DNA from: a virus
Strand: one strand, 5' to 3'
DNA: 29,511 nucleotides
IMG/VR virus record: IMGVR_UViG_3300032245_000994
Span: 1 to 29,511 of that record
A model generated the notes under the pieces. It was not told the origin of the DNA. It searched no databases and worked only from the letters and a program-made list of their open reading frames with translations. How positions within the stretch are numbered: position 1 is the stretch's first letter; each line of letters opens with the position of its first letter. This document shows positions 15,062 to 23,293 of the stretch, piece by piece. The position numbers and the translations under genes are program-made.

Positions 15062-15396
15062 TGTTGATACGTGAAGTAGCTGACGTCGACTCACAGAAAC
15101 TGGCTGCATTAAGCCAGTTTTTGCTTGGGCGTAGCACTGATGAAAATGCCAAAAAACAAATCAGTCAGTCTGCATTTATAAGCCTTGCTCATAGTTTAGG
15201 AGTCAACGTCACATCAAATACTTTGGGTGAATTGATTGCTCAAGAACCTCTGAACAATATTTTGGAACCTCTTGACCCCAACTCAGGTGTGATTCGTTTC
15301 AAAGGCGACACTGAAGCTCAAACTGGTATGAGTGTAGATCAAGCTCGAGCAGTGGTAGACTCCAATGCCAAAGCAGCCTTGAAACGCCGCCAATAA
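15061..15396 (+). CDS. Conserved hypothetical protein, companion of the 14219 gene
   Basis: 111 residues, starting at a TAATG junction. N-terminus MLIREVADVD carries I-x-E at residues 3-5, the same kind of possible cleavage site as the upstream genes. The body has LAALSQFLLGR, a middle domain ISLAHSLGVNVTSNTLGELI with LNNIL, and ends MSVDQARAVVDSNAKAALKRRQ. I recall similar short proteins next to coiled-coil proteins in aquatic T4-like phages; no function is known to me. Last gene before the iscU promoter. Confidence 0.65.
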   Translation: MLIREVADVDSQKLAALSQFLLGRSTDENAKKQISQSAFISLAHSLGVNVTSNTLGELIAQEPLNNILEPLDPNSGVIRFKGDTEAQTGMSVDQARAVVDSNAKAALKRRQ

Positions 15397-15405
15397 CCAA
15401 AACAC

Positions 15406-15434
15406 TTGTAAATACATCTACAAAATGTTATAAT
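15406..15434 (+). promoter_or_regulatory. Overlapping early-type and late-type promoters for the iscU cluster
   Basis: TTGTAA (15406-15411), 17-base spacer, TATAAT (15429-15434) with extended -10 TGT; +1 near 15441, so the leader is about 11 bases and opens with AAGGAG (15440-15445). A late-type GTAAATA (15408-15414) overlaps the -35. Confidence 0.75.
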
Positions 15435-15451
15435 ACACCAAGGAGTGTAAC

Positions 15452-15823
15452 ATGGCCTATTCCCAAAAAGTAATTGATCACTATGAAAATCCACGCAACG
15501 TGGGCAAGTTTGAAGTTGATGACTCAATTGGCACAGGCATGGTAGGAGCACCTGCCTGCGGCGATGTTATGAAATTGCAAATCAAAGTCGAAGATGGGAT
15601 TATTGTAGATGCCAAGTTCAAAACATACGGCTGCGGAAGTGCGATTGCCTCATCCTCTCTTGTTACCGAGTGGGTTAAAGGACGAACGCTTGACGAGGCA
15701 GCAGCTCTTAAAAATTCAGAGATTGCTCAAGAACTCGCACTGCCACCAGTCAAGATTCATTGTTCTATTCTTGCTGAAGATGCTATCCGAGCCGCAGTAG
15801 AAGACTATCGAAGCAAACATTAA
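15452..15823 (+). CDS. iscU: IscU Fe-S cluster scaffold protein
   Basis: 123 residues, near full length for IscU (128 in E. coli). The three cluster ligands are present: C36 (PACGD), C61 (TYGCGSA) and C104 (KIHCSI), with D38 and the LPPVK motif (97-101) recognised by the chaperone HscA. By eye it matches E. coli IscU over nearly its whole length, far more closely than phage proteins usually match host ones. IscU receives sulfur from IscS and builds [2Fe-2S]/[4Fe-4S] clusters. No iscS is seen here, so it would have to use host IscS and HscA/HscB (inference). It has its own promoter and strong AAGGAG, and abuts a radical SAM gene with no gap. Confidence 0.95.
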   Translation: MAYSQKVIDHYENPRNVGKFEVDDSIGTGMVGAPACGDVMKLQIKVEDGIIVDAKFKTYGCGSAIASSSLVTEWVKGRTLDEAAALKNSEIAQELALPPVKIHCSILAEDAIRAAVEDYRSKH

Positions 15824-17113
15824 ATGATTTTTCAAAATCTCACACCATTAGAAAAAGATTCTACTGTAGAGAAAAAAATTCAATGGTTGAAAACACACAA
15901 TCATTTTTGTGCCAAGCCTTTTCACACACTGCAATTGGAAATAAATCCCAATGGTCAGCTGATATCTAGCCCATGTTGCAACTATTCTGGTGACATAGGT
16001 CTTTCTTCTCTGGACCAACAATTCTCCATAATCAAAGCAGACGTAGCCAATGGCATACCACACAAAAAATGCCACCGATGTTGGGACACCGAAAAATCAA
16101 ATGATTACTCAGAACGAATTAGAGACTTAATATATTGGCCAGTAGATTCAGTTAATAAATTTTTAAACACTGCCCAGGTATCTGAATTTAATATAGGCAT
16201 CAAGTTTAGTAATTTTTGTAACTTGGCCTGCAGAAGTTGTGGCCCACTACTCAGCAGCACTTATGCTCAGATCAAAAATCAATCAGTTCCGTTGGCTGTA
16301 TCAACGGATATCAGTGAAGATTCAACAACCTGGCCAGAAATATTAGACTACACAAAAAAACTAACTGAAACATATGAATTGGTCAGAGTAGGATTGATTG
16401 GCGGAGAAACTATGTTACAGAGAGGTGCAGAACAATACATTGATTATCTAGCGTCTTTGCCCAATTCAAATAATGTAGTTATAGCATTGACTTCTAATTT
16501 TACCACACTCAATGACAAATTATTCAAGCAAATTAGTCATTTTAGAAGATTTGATTTGACTGCCAGCATTGACAGCGTTGGCCCTAACTATCATTATGTA
16601 CGTTGGCCAGCACAATTTTCAAAGATACAACAAAACATTGACAATTATATTGAAATACGAAAAAACACTCTCACATTGACCACATTTACTATTGCGTCGG
16701 TGTGGTCATTGAATAATATCTTTTATATCAATGAATATCTTGATTTTTTACTGGATTGCCTGAAAAAACAGCCAGATTTGATAGTGCATATTTTACACCT
16801 TGATAGACCACCTCCTATTGCAATAGAAAATCTTCCGGTGAAATATCGATCAGCATTGTTATCATACATACAGTCAGCTTTGGCTCATCCGGTGATCAAT
16901 TATGCAAATGCATTGCCAATGAAAATATTCCTTGAAGGTGTAGAAAGTTTTTTAAACAGCACTGTTGTAGTGCAAGACTTATTTGATAATTTTTTAAAAT
17001 TCACAGCCGACTTTGACCGCCGTACAAATTGCGAATTTGAAAAATTCAATTCAAGATTTTATCAAATACTGTCAGATGTTGATCAGAATACATACAAAAA
17101 TTATTTGCTATGA
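15824..17113 (+). CDS. Radical SAM protein with N-terminal twitch-like domain (copy 2)
   Basis: 429 residues. Cluster motif CNLACRSC (C132-x3-C136-x2-C139) and GGE in GLIGGETML. The N-terminal domain has C29 (FCAKPF), C51-C52 (SPCC) and C83-x2-C86 (KKCHRCW), a twitch/SPASM-like second cluster site. It shares the motif, LxGGE and SIDSVGPNYHYVRWPAQ block with the 8318 gene, so the two are paralogues. The start codon follows the iscU stop directly, with no Shine-Dalgarno, so translation is probably coupled. It sits between iscU and iscA, suggesting that the cluster-assembly genes serve this cluster-rich enzyme. Substrate unknown. A/T-rich compared with iscU and iscA on either side. Confidence 0.85.
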   Translation: MIFQNLTPLEKDSTVEKKIQWLKTHNHFCAKPFHTLQLEINPNGQLISSPCCNYSGDIGLSSLDQQFSIIKADVANGIPHKKCHRCWDTEKSNDYSERIRDLIYWPVDSVNKFLNTAQVSEFNIGIKFSNFCNLACRSCGPLLSSTYAQIKNQSVPLAVSTDISEDSTTWPEILDYTKKLTETYELVRVGLIGGETMLQRGAEQYIDYLASLPNSNNVVIALTSNFTTLNDKLFKQISHFRRFDLTASIDSVGPNYHYVRWPAQFSKIQQNIDNYIEIRKNTLTLTTFTIASVWSLNNIFYINEYLDFLLDCLKKQPDLIVHILHLDRPPPIAIENLPVKYRSALLSYIQSALAHPVINYANALPMKIFLEGVESFLNSTVVVQDLFDNFLKFTADFDRRTNCEFEKFNSRFYQILSDVDQNTYKNYLL

Positions 17114-17433
17114 TCTCATTAACCGACGCTGCCAAAAATAAAATTCAAAAACTAGTTGAACTCAAAGGCTATGCTGGCATACGACTAGGAGTTAAAACCA
17201 CTGGTTGCTCTGGCTTGGCTTATGTGTTAGAATATGTCAAAGAATACATACCTGACCCTGCCACAATAAACTATGCGCAAGATTCATTTTGTGTGCTAGT
17301 AGATAAAAAACATGACGTATATTTGTCGGGCACACAGATAGACTATGTACGCCAAGGCCTCAACGAAGGCTTTGAATTTACCAACCCCAATGAACGTGAC
17401 CGCTGTGGTTGCGGAGAAAGTTTTAGAGTTTAA
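17110..17433 (+). CDS. iscA: IscA A-type Fe-S carrier protein
   Basis: 107 residues, the same as E. coli IscA. The three conserved cysteines are present: C33 (TTGCSG), C99 and C101 (RCGCGES), along with the typical LNEGFEFTNPN block. IscA proteins take clusters from IscU to target enzymes and help mature [4Fe-4S] proteins; radical SAM enzymes need such clusters. Start ATG 17110 overlaps the radical SAM stop (ATGA) and its own end overlaps the exonuclease start (TAATG), so it is translated as part of one operon. Resemblance is to proteobacterial IscA rather than to the distant cyanobacterial type, by eye. Confidence 0.93.
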   Translation: MISLTDAAKNKIQKLVELKGYAGIRLGVKTTGCSGLAYVLEYVKEYIPDPATINYAQDSFCVLVDKKHDVYLSGTQIDYVRQGLNEGFEFTNPNERDRCGCGESFRV

Positions 17434-18149
17434 TGTTAAATCCTCGTTTTGATTATCAACCTGTACCACGTGTCACAATTGATGGCAAGCGGTACTACGC
17501 TACACCTGATGGCAACAAACTGCCTAGTGTCACAACCATACTTGACAAAACCAAGAGTGAGGAAAGCAAAAAGGCCTTGCAAAACTGGCGTGCTAGAGTA
17601 GGCACCGAACAAGCGCAGGCCATCACAACAGAAGCAGCCAACCGTGGCACACGCATGCACACTTATCTTGAACAGTATGTCAAAGAAGGTGCAATCAAAG
17701 AACGTGGATCTAATCCATTCTCCTGGGCGTCACACGCTATGGCACACAAAGTTGTAGAACACGGTCTTAAAAATGTCAGCGAGTTCTGGGGTATCGAAGT
17801 GCCGTTGTATTTTCCTAAAATTTATGCAGGCACCACAGATGGTGCAGGTATACACTTGAACGAAGAAGCTATCCTGGACTACAAGCAAACCAACAAGCCC
17901 AAAAAGCGCGAGTGGATTGACGATTACTTTGTGCAGTTGTGTGCATACGCAGAAGCCCACAACGAACTGCATGGCACAAAGATTCGAAAAGGCGTAGTTT
18001 TGATGTGTGTCAAACCTGCCTTAGACGAACAAATGAACATGATCACACAGCCTGAATATCAGGAATTTGTGCTGGAAGGCGCAGAATTTGAAAAATATCG
18101 TAGTCTATGGTGGAAAAAGGTTGAACAGTATTACTTGCTAAATATGTGA
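17433..18149 (+). CDS. PD-(D/E)XK (RecB-like) exonuclease
   Basis: 238 residues. The motifs of the RecB-type nuclease family appear in order: RGTRMHTYLE (H76), YAGTTDGAGI (D136), AILDYKQT (D149 and K151) and FVQLCAYAEA (Q168). These bind two metals and cut DNA. Similar proteins are widespread in T4-like cyanophages, and some RecB/Cas4-type members also carry an Fe-S cluster; I do not see the four-cysteine set needed here. It is the fourth gene of the iscU cluster through the TAATG junction. Its last codons contain the late box of the tailspike gene. Likely role is host DNA breakdown or recombination. Confidence 0.85.
   Translation: MLNPRFDYQPVPRVTIDGKRYYATPDGNKLPSVTTILDKTKSEESKKALQNWRARVGTEQAQAITTEAANRGTRMHTYLEQYVKEGAIKERGSNPFSWASHAMAHKVVEHGLKNVSEFWGIEVPLYFPKIYAGTTDGAGIHLNEEAILDYKQTNKPKKREWIDDYFVQLCAYAEAHNELHGTKIRKGVVLMCVKPALDEQMNMITQPEYQEFVLEGAEFEKYRSLWWKKVEQYYLLNM
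18138..18144 (+). promoter_or_regulatory. T4-late-like promoter box
   Basis: CTAAATA at the end of the exonuclease gene, 23 bases before GTG 18168; CAAGGA (18155-18160) follows as the ribosome site. Confidence 0.55.
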
Positions 18150-18167
18150 TATCTCAAGGACTGAAAA

Positions 18168-19745
18168 GTGGCCATTGTACAAATATCACAGATTACGAAC
18201 CGCAAAGGTTTACAAGAAAACTTACCACAATTAGCTGGTGCAGAATTAGGCTGGAGCATTGATGAACGCAGATTGTTCATTGGCAACGGTACATTGGAAG
18301 AAGGTGCACCTGTAATTGGCAACACTGAGATACTAACAGAATTCAGCAACATTTTTGATTTTAGCACGGTGTATACCTATCAAGGCGCAGCCGCAGGATA
18401 CACAGTACAAACTGGACCCACACCTGGCACACCTGTGTCACAAAGTTTGCAGTCCTGGTTGGATCAATTTGCCACTGTCAAAGACTTTGGCGCAGTGGGC
18501 GATGGCATCACTGATGACACAGACGCTATCAATCGTGCTCTGTATCAAATTTATTGCAGAGAAGTCAACCCACAGATTCGACGCAGTTTGTTTTTTCCAG
18601 CTGGTGTGTACCTTGTTCGTGAAAGCATATTGATACCACCATTTGCCACATTGTATGGCGAAGGCATTGACAACACTATTATACGACTAAGCAGTTCAGA
18701 AGGTGACAGCACTTTGGTTGACTATGTGGCTCGTACCTGTGACAGCTTGCAACAGATTGGCGCCAACATTGGCAACAATGGTGCCATTACTCCGCAGTAT
18801 GTGACCATCAGCAACATGTCATTTGACAATCTTGACACTGACAATTCAATATTTTTAGTTCAAGACGCAACAAATTGTCGGTTCCAAAACACAGGATTCT
18901 CGGGACCATTGACCACTGCATCTTTGACCTCCGAAGGCAATGCAACCAAGGCATTGGATTTTGCCAGCACTTCTAGTCTGGTCTGCGAACAAATTGTGTT
19001 TGACGGTTGTAAATTCAGTGGAACAACCTGGGCAATCAATACCGACCAACAAGTCAAAGGTGTGACAATAACCAATTCCATGTTTGACACCCTGTACAAA
19101 GGCATACTGTTGGGCACCGATACAGTGGTCAATGGTGGTGCCACCGGATTTAGAATCACCAACAACTTGTTTGACAACATCTACGCCGAAGGTATTGTGT
19201 TTGGTGATGTCAGTTTAAATGCATCTGGAAAAAATATATTTTATGATGTGGGCAATCACTTTGCTGGAACAACCAATCCGGCTACAGTGGTGATTGACAT
19301 ACAGTCAGCCAACAATCTCAGCATCAGTGATTTGTTTGAACGAGCCGACGATTATGCCACAACTTATGTTAGAGTTAACTTAAATAACACTGCCAGCATT
19401 GCCACCACAAATGGCAAACAATTGGCCCTGGGAAATTACACACGTGAGAGCGGACTGCAAAGTACATTGGTTAATAATGATACTAACACGGTATTCACCA
19501 TTGACACCACCAGTGTACACGCATTTACAGTTAACTATACCATTGTTAGAAATACCACATACCGAACAGGCACTATATTGGTATCTTCAACTTCGTTGAC
19601 ATACTCTGATGATTACGTAGAAAATGCAAACACTGGCATTGGATTATCTTTCAGTCAAGCTGGCAGCAATGTCAGCATGGATTATACTGCTACCAACACC
19701 GGCGTCAACGGCGTTATAACATATTCAATTAACTATCTAGCTTGA
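18168..19745 (+). CDS. Tailspike/fibre protein with pectate-lyase-type beta-helix
   Basis: 525 residues from GTG 18168 with CAAGGA seven bases upstream. The N-terminal part (QLAGAELGWSIDERRLFIGN) resembles the attachment domain seen in cyanophage structural proteins. VKDFGAVGDGITDDTDA (104-120) is the classic entry of the pectate-lyase-3 superfamily, followed by repeating beta-helix rungs (for example VTISNMSFDN, VTITNSMFDT, FRITNNLFDN). The C-terminal part is a beta-rich, T/N-rich domain. Such proteins bind or cut host surface polysaccharide; catalytic residues cannot be named from sequence. Late expression is supported by the box upstream. TTGA overlap with the next gene. Confidence 0.85.
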   Translation: MAIVQISQITNRKGLQENLPQLAGAELGWSIDERRLFIGNGTLEEGAPVIGNTEILTEFSNIFDFSTVYTYQGAAAGYTVQTGPTPGTPVSQSLQSWLDQFATVKDFGAVGDGITDDTDAINRALYQIYCREVNPQIRRSLFFPAGVYLVRESILIPPFATLYGEGIDNTIIRLSSSEGDSTLVDYVARTCDSLQQIGANIGNNGAITPQYVTISNMSFDNLDTDNSIFLVQDATNCRFQNTGFSGPLTTASLTSEGNATKALDFASTSSLVCEQIVFDGCKFSGTTWAINTDQQVKGVTITNSMFDTLYKGILLGTDTVVNGGATGFRITNNLFDNIYAEGIVFGDVSLNASGKNIFYDVGNHFAGTTNPATVVIDIQSANNLSISDLFERADDYATTYVRVNLNNTASIATTNGKQLALGNYTRESGLQSTLVNNDTNTVFTIDTTSVHAFTVNYTIVRNTTYRTGTILVSSTSLTYSDDYVENANTGIGLSFSQAGSNVSMDYTATNTGVNGVITYSINYLA

Positions 19746-20170
19746 CCTGGCCTGCTACATTTAGTGCTCGTCTTGACAGCTGGAATCAACTTCGACAAAG
19801 CTGTCAACTTGTTTCACCTGAACTGGCTGTGGTGACCATTAACCAATGGTGGTTCCGAGCTCCTTGGTCTGCATACCATTTGCACTGGGATGATCAAGCA
19901 AACTGGCCAGATCCTTGGGAATTATTAAGTGATAATATCTACTGCCCGGTTGCTCGCGGCCTGGGAATACTGTATACTATAACACTGTTGGATCGTGCAG
20001 ATTTGCAGGATGCCTCTATGGTCGAGTATTTAGGAGACAATTTAGTCCTTGTGAGCAATGAGAAATATATATTGAATTGGGATCCTGATCAAGTGTTAAA
20101 TATCAGCCTGGGTCAATCAAAACCCAGACGGCGTGTCGGTCAAGAAGAAATAAAACAAAAAATTCGTTAG
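19742..20170 (+). CDS. Conserved phage protein downstream of tailspike
   Basis: 142 residues from TTG 19742, overlapping the tailspike stop (TTGA). Tryptophan-rich blocks INQWWFRAPW, YHLHWDDQANWPDPWELL and DNIYCPVARGLGILYTI mark a family I recall in aquatic T4-like phages; its role is not known to me. Translational coupling to the tailspike suggests a tail-related or assembly role. The C-terminus is basic (KPRRRVGQEEIKQKIR). The TTG start is weak; no other start would keep the conserved N-terminus. Confidence 0.65.
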   Translation: MTWPATFSARLDSWNQLRQSCQLVSPELAVVTINQWWFRAPWSAYHLHWDDQANWPDPWELLSDNIYCPVARGLGILYTITLLDRADLQDASMVEYLGDNLVLVSNEKYILNWDPDQVLNISLGQSKPRRRVGQEEIKQKIR

Positions 20171-20176
20171 GATGAG

Positions 20177-22492
20177 ATGAAAAGCATTACAGTTGTAAAG
20201 CGCAGTGGCCTTCGTGAGCCATTGCAAATCGAAAAATGGCAAGCACAAGTGGCCAAGGTGTGTGCCGGAATAGCTGACGTAAGTCAGAGTATGATAGAAA
20301 TCAAAGCACAGTTGCACTTTTATGACGGTATTACTACCAAGGAAATTGACGGTATTACCCTACGTGCCATTGTGGACCTGATTGACGTGGAGTCTAACCC
20401 AGATGTGGGACACACCAATTATCAGTATGTGGCAGGCAAGCAACGTTTATCAATGTTGCGCAAAGATGTATACGGTTCCTACGATCCTCCCCACTTGTAT
20501 GAGATTGTGAAGACCAATGTGGCCACTGGCCTGTACACTCCTGAACTGCTGGAATGGTATTCAGAGGATGACTGGAATCGCATGAATGACATGATTGATC
20601 ATGCCAAGGATGAAAGTTACAGTTATGCCGCAGTAGAGCAGTTGATTGAGAAATATCTAGTAAAGAACCGTAGCACAGGACAAACATATGAAACTCCGCA
20701 AGTTAGATACATGGTGGCAGCTGCCACAGTTTTCCATAAAGAAGAACCTAACACAGCTCGCATACGGTATATCAAAGAGTATTACACTGCGGCAAGCGAT
20801 GGGTTATTCACTCTTGCTACTCCTGTGCTCGCTGGCCTCGGTACTCCTACTAAACAATTCTCAAGTTGTGTTCTCATCAGATCAGACGATGACCTTGATA
20901 GTATATTTGCCAGTGGTGAGATGATGGCCAAGTATGCCAGCAAACGTGCTGGCATTGGCCTGGAGATAGGACGTCTACGCCCACTGGGTTCGCCCATTCG
21001 CGGTGGCGAAATCATGCACACAGGTATGATTCCATTCTTGAAAAAGTGGTTTGGCGACCTGCGTAGTTGCAGTCAAGGTGGCATTCGTAATGCGTCAGCC
21101 ACAGTGTTCTATCCCATATGGCATCATCAGTTTGATGACCTTATTGTGCTTAAAAATAACCAAGGCACTGAAGAAACACGAGTCCGTCACATGGACTACG
21201 GTGTTGTGCTTTCCGCCTTCTTCTGGAGACGTTTTAAGAACAAGGAGAACATCACATTCTTTGATCCCAACCAAGTGCCTGACTTGTATGAGGCCTTCTA
21301 TCAAAACACTGAACGGTTTGAAGAACTGTATGTTAAGTACGAAAAGGACAGCACACTGCGCAAGAAAACAATGAACGCAGAAGATGTATTCAAGTCAGGC
21401 ATATTAAAAGAGCGTACAGACACTGGCCGCATTTATCTTGTGTTCATTGACAATGTCATGAACCAAGGTCCATTCAATCCTGAATATCATACCATTTACC
21501 AGAGTAACCTTTGCTGTGAAATACTTCTTCCTACTAAGCCCTTTAAACGTTTGGATGACGATACTGGTCGCATCGCTCTTTGCACACTGGGATCAATCAA
21601 CTGGGGTGCGTTCCGTCATCCAGAAGACATGCGTCGTGCTTGTCGCATTCTTCAGCGTAGCCTGTGTAACATACTGGATTATCAAGATTTTCTCTCCATC
21701 CAGTCTCAACTGAGCAATGACGAGATTCAACCACTAGGTATTGGCATTACCAATCTTGCCTACTGGCATGCCAAGCGTGGACTAGAGTACGGAGAGAAGG
21801 ATGCCTTGGCAGAAGTCAAGTCATGGATGGAACATCAAGCCTACTACTTGACCGAAGCCACTGTGGAACTGGCCCGTGAACGTGGACCATGTTTGGATAG
21901 TTCAAAGACACGTTATGGACAAGGCGAGTTTCCCTGGGAACGCAGAGCACCAGGTGTAAATGAACTCGTAGACTTCGCACCTGAACTAGATTGGGAACCT
22001 TTGAGAAAGGAAATGAAACAACATGGAGTTAGAAACGCTACTCTTATGGCTGTTGCTCCTGTGGAGTCAAGCTCTGTTGTTATTAACAGTACTAACGGTA
22101 TTGAAATGCCTATGAGTTTGATCTCTGTTAAGGAAAGCAAAGCAGGTAGTTTGACACAAGTAGTTCCTGAGTATCATAAATTAAAAAATCGATATCAATT
22201 GATGTGGGCACAAAAAGATTGTGTGGGTTACTTGAAAACAGCCGCTGTGTTGGCAGCATATATTGATCAAAGTATCAGTACCAATACATTCTACAACCCT
22301 GCACACTTTGCAGATCGCAAAGTACCTACCACACTGATTGCTAAAAATTTAATGCAAGCACATCACTGGGGGATCAAGACATTTTATTATAGTCTAATCA
22401 ACAAGCAAGGGGCCAAGGCAGCCAAAGAAGAAGCACCACTGGCGGCCATTGACTTTGACGATGTAGAAGACTGCGAGTCATGTAAATTGTAA
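20177..22492 (+). CDS. nrdA: Ribonucleotide reductase class I large subunit NrdA
   Basis: 771 residues (E. coli NrdA 761). An N-terminal ATP-cone (ITVVKRSGLREPLQ... to about residue 90) provides allosteric activity control. Active site: FSSCVL (first redox cysteine), NLCCEI (radical cysteine with N and E), ALCTLGS (second redox cysteine), YY in KTFYYS for radical transfer. The C-terminal tail DCESCKL has the CxxC that shuttles electrons from a glutaredoxin. It reduces ribonucleotides to deoxyribonucleotides with NrdB for phage DNA synthesis. AGGA at 20169-20172 supports ATG 20177. nrdB follows after an inserted FkbM gene. Confidence 0.97.
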   Translation: MKSITVVKRSGLREPLQIEKWQAQVAKVCAGIADVSQSMIEIKAQLHFYDGITTKEIDGITLRAIVDLIDVESNPDVGHTNYQYVAGKQRLSMLRKDVYGSYDPPHLYEIVKTNVATGLYTPELLEWYSEDDWNRMNDMIDHAKDESYSYAAVEQLIEKYLVKNRSTGQTYETPQVRYMVAAATVFHKEEPNTARIRYIKEYYTAASDGLFTLATPVLAGLGTPTKQFSSCVLIRSDDDLDSIFASGEMMAKYASKRAGIGLEIGRLRPLGSPIRGGEIMHTGMIPFLKKWFGDLRSCSQGGIRNASATVFYPIWHHQFDDLIVLKNNQGTEETRVRHMDYGVVLSAFFWRRFKNKENITFFDPNQVPDLYEAFYQNTERFEELYVKYEKDSTLRKKTMNAEDVFKSGILKERTDTGRIYLVFIDNVMNQGPFNPEYHTIYQSNLCCEILLPTKPFKRLDDDTGRIALCTLGSINWGAFRHPEDMRRACRILQRSLCNILDYQDFLSIQSQLSNDEIQPLGIGITNLAYWHAKRGLEYGEKDALAEVKSWMEHQAYYLTEATVELARERGPCLDSSKTRYGQGEFPWERRAPGVNELVDFAPELDWEPLRKEMKQHGVRNATLMAVAPVESSSVVINSTNGIEMPMSLISVKESKAGSLTQVVPEYHKLKNRYQLMWAQKDCVGYLKTAAVLAAYIDQSISTNTFYNPAHFADRKVPTTLIAKNLMQAHHWGIKTFYYSLINKQGAKAAKEEAPLAAIDFDDVEDCESCKL

Positions 22493-22556
22493 AACAAAAT
22501 GAAAACACATCCATACCACCGAGAATTAAGCAGGTCAAAAATTGAATTAAATTAAT

Positions 22557-23282
22557 ATGATACAATTTGTTACTGACCTAGACAACTATGCTGAAGAATC
22601 TTTTGAATTTTTACAAAAATTAATCAAATTATCCAGCGAACAAGTTGTCATGAATCAGACCATGATCGATGTTGGAGCCAATCGAGGTGATACTACCAAA
22701 ATGATGATTGGTCACGCTGATCAGGTCATCGCCATCGATGCTCATCCAGACTGGTTAAACCATTTTGAATTATTGGATCATCCTTCGATAATCACACACA
22801 ATGTTGCCTGTTATTCGAAAAATGTACAAAAAAAATTCATTGCAAAAAATCAATTAAACGGACATGGATTTATAGGACTCAGTCCGGTGGCTGAAAGGTT
22901 AGACATAAAAAATCTTCAAAAGTTTGTGGTGGATTGTGTTACATTAGATGCGTTGATACAAGTAAAAAAAGACAATTGTATTTCCTTTATTAAAATTGAT
23001 GCCGAAAGTTCAGACTTTGAAATTATACTGGGAGCCGAGCAGTTGATTGCGGAGCATCGTCCATGGATGTATTTTGAATTTAGTGGACAAATTTTTGAAA
23101 AAGCACACGGACATACTCGTCGTGATTTTTTTGATTTTTTTACAAGACATAATTACACATTGAGGTCAGTGGGATTAGGTCTAACCGAAGAAGAAATCTT
23201 AAAACGTTGGGACTCTCGAACTGTGGGACTAGCAGATTTGATAGCCATACCAACGGAATGTGTAAATGTTTTATATAATTAA
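22557..23282 (+). CDS. FkbM-family methyltransferase between nrdA and nrdB
   Basis: 241 residues. IDVGANRGDTT (37-47) is the SAM-binding loop of FkbM-type methyltransferases, followed by VIAIDAHP, VDCVTLDAL and SFIKIDAESSDFEIILGA, all family hallmarks. These enzymes usually methylate sugar hydroxyls in glycans. It interrupts the nrdA-nrdB pair, is more A/T-rich than both, and lacks a Shine-Dalgarno (TTAAATTAATATG), which together suggest a recent insertion. Possible roles are modification of host or phage glycans; no target is evident. Confidence 0.8.
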   Translation: MIQFVTDLDNYAEESFEFLQKLIKLSSEQVVMNQTMIDVGANRGDTTKMMIGHADQVIAIDAHPDWLNHFELLDHPSIITHNVACYSKNVQKKFIAKNQLNGHGFIGLSPVAERLDIKNLQKFVVDCVTLDALIQVKKDNCISFIKIDAESSDFEIILGAEQLIAEHRPWMYFEFSGQIFEKAHGHTRRDFFDFFTRHNYTLRSVGLGLTEEEILKRWDSRTVGLADLIAIPTECVNVLYN

Positions 23283-23293
23283 AAAGGATTCAA

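Noticed and set aside
15824-17113. Sactipeptide/ranthipeptide maturase with precursor
   Set aside because: No small cysteine-rich or repeat precursor ORF beside either radical SAM gene.
20096-20102. TTAAATA late-type box upstream of nrdA
   Set aside because: Lies inside the 19742 gene and nrdA is expected to be an early/middle gene; no leader fits.
21051-21374. Alternative + frame inside nrdA
   Set aside because: Overlaps the NrdA active-site region, which is certain.
22499-22555. 18-codon frame between nrdA and fkbM
   Set aside because: No ribosome site or recognisable content; too short to support.
23274-23279. TATAAT before nrdB
   Set aside because: No -35; +1 would fall on the ribosome site.
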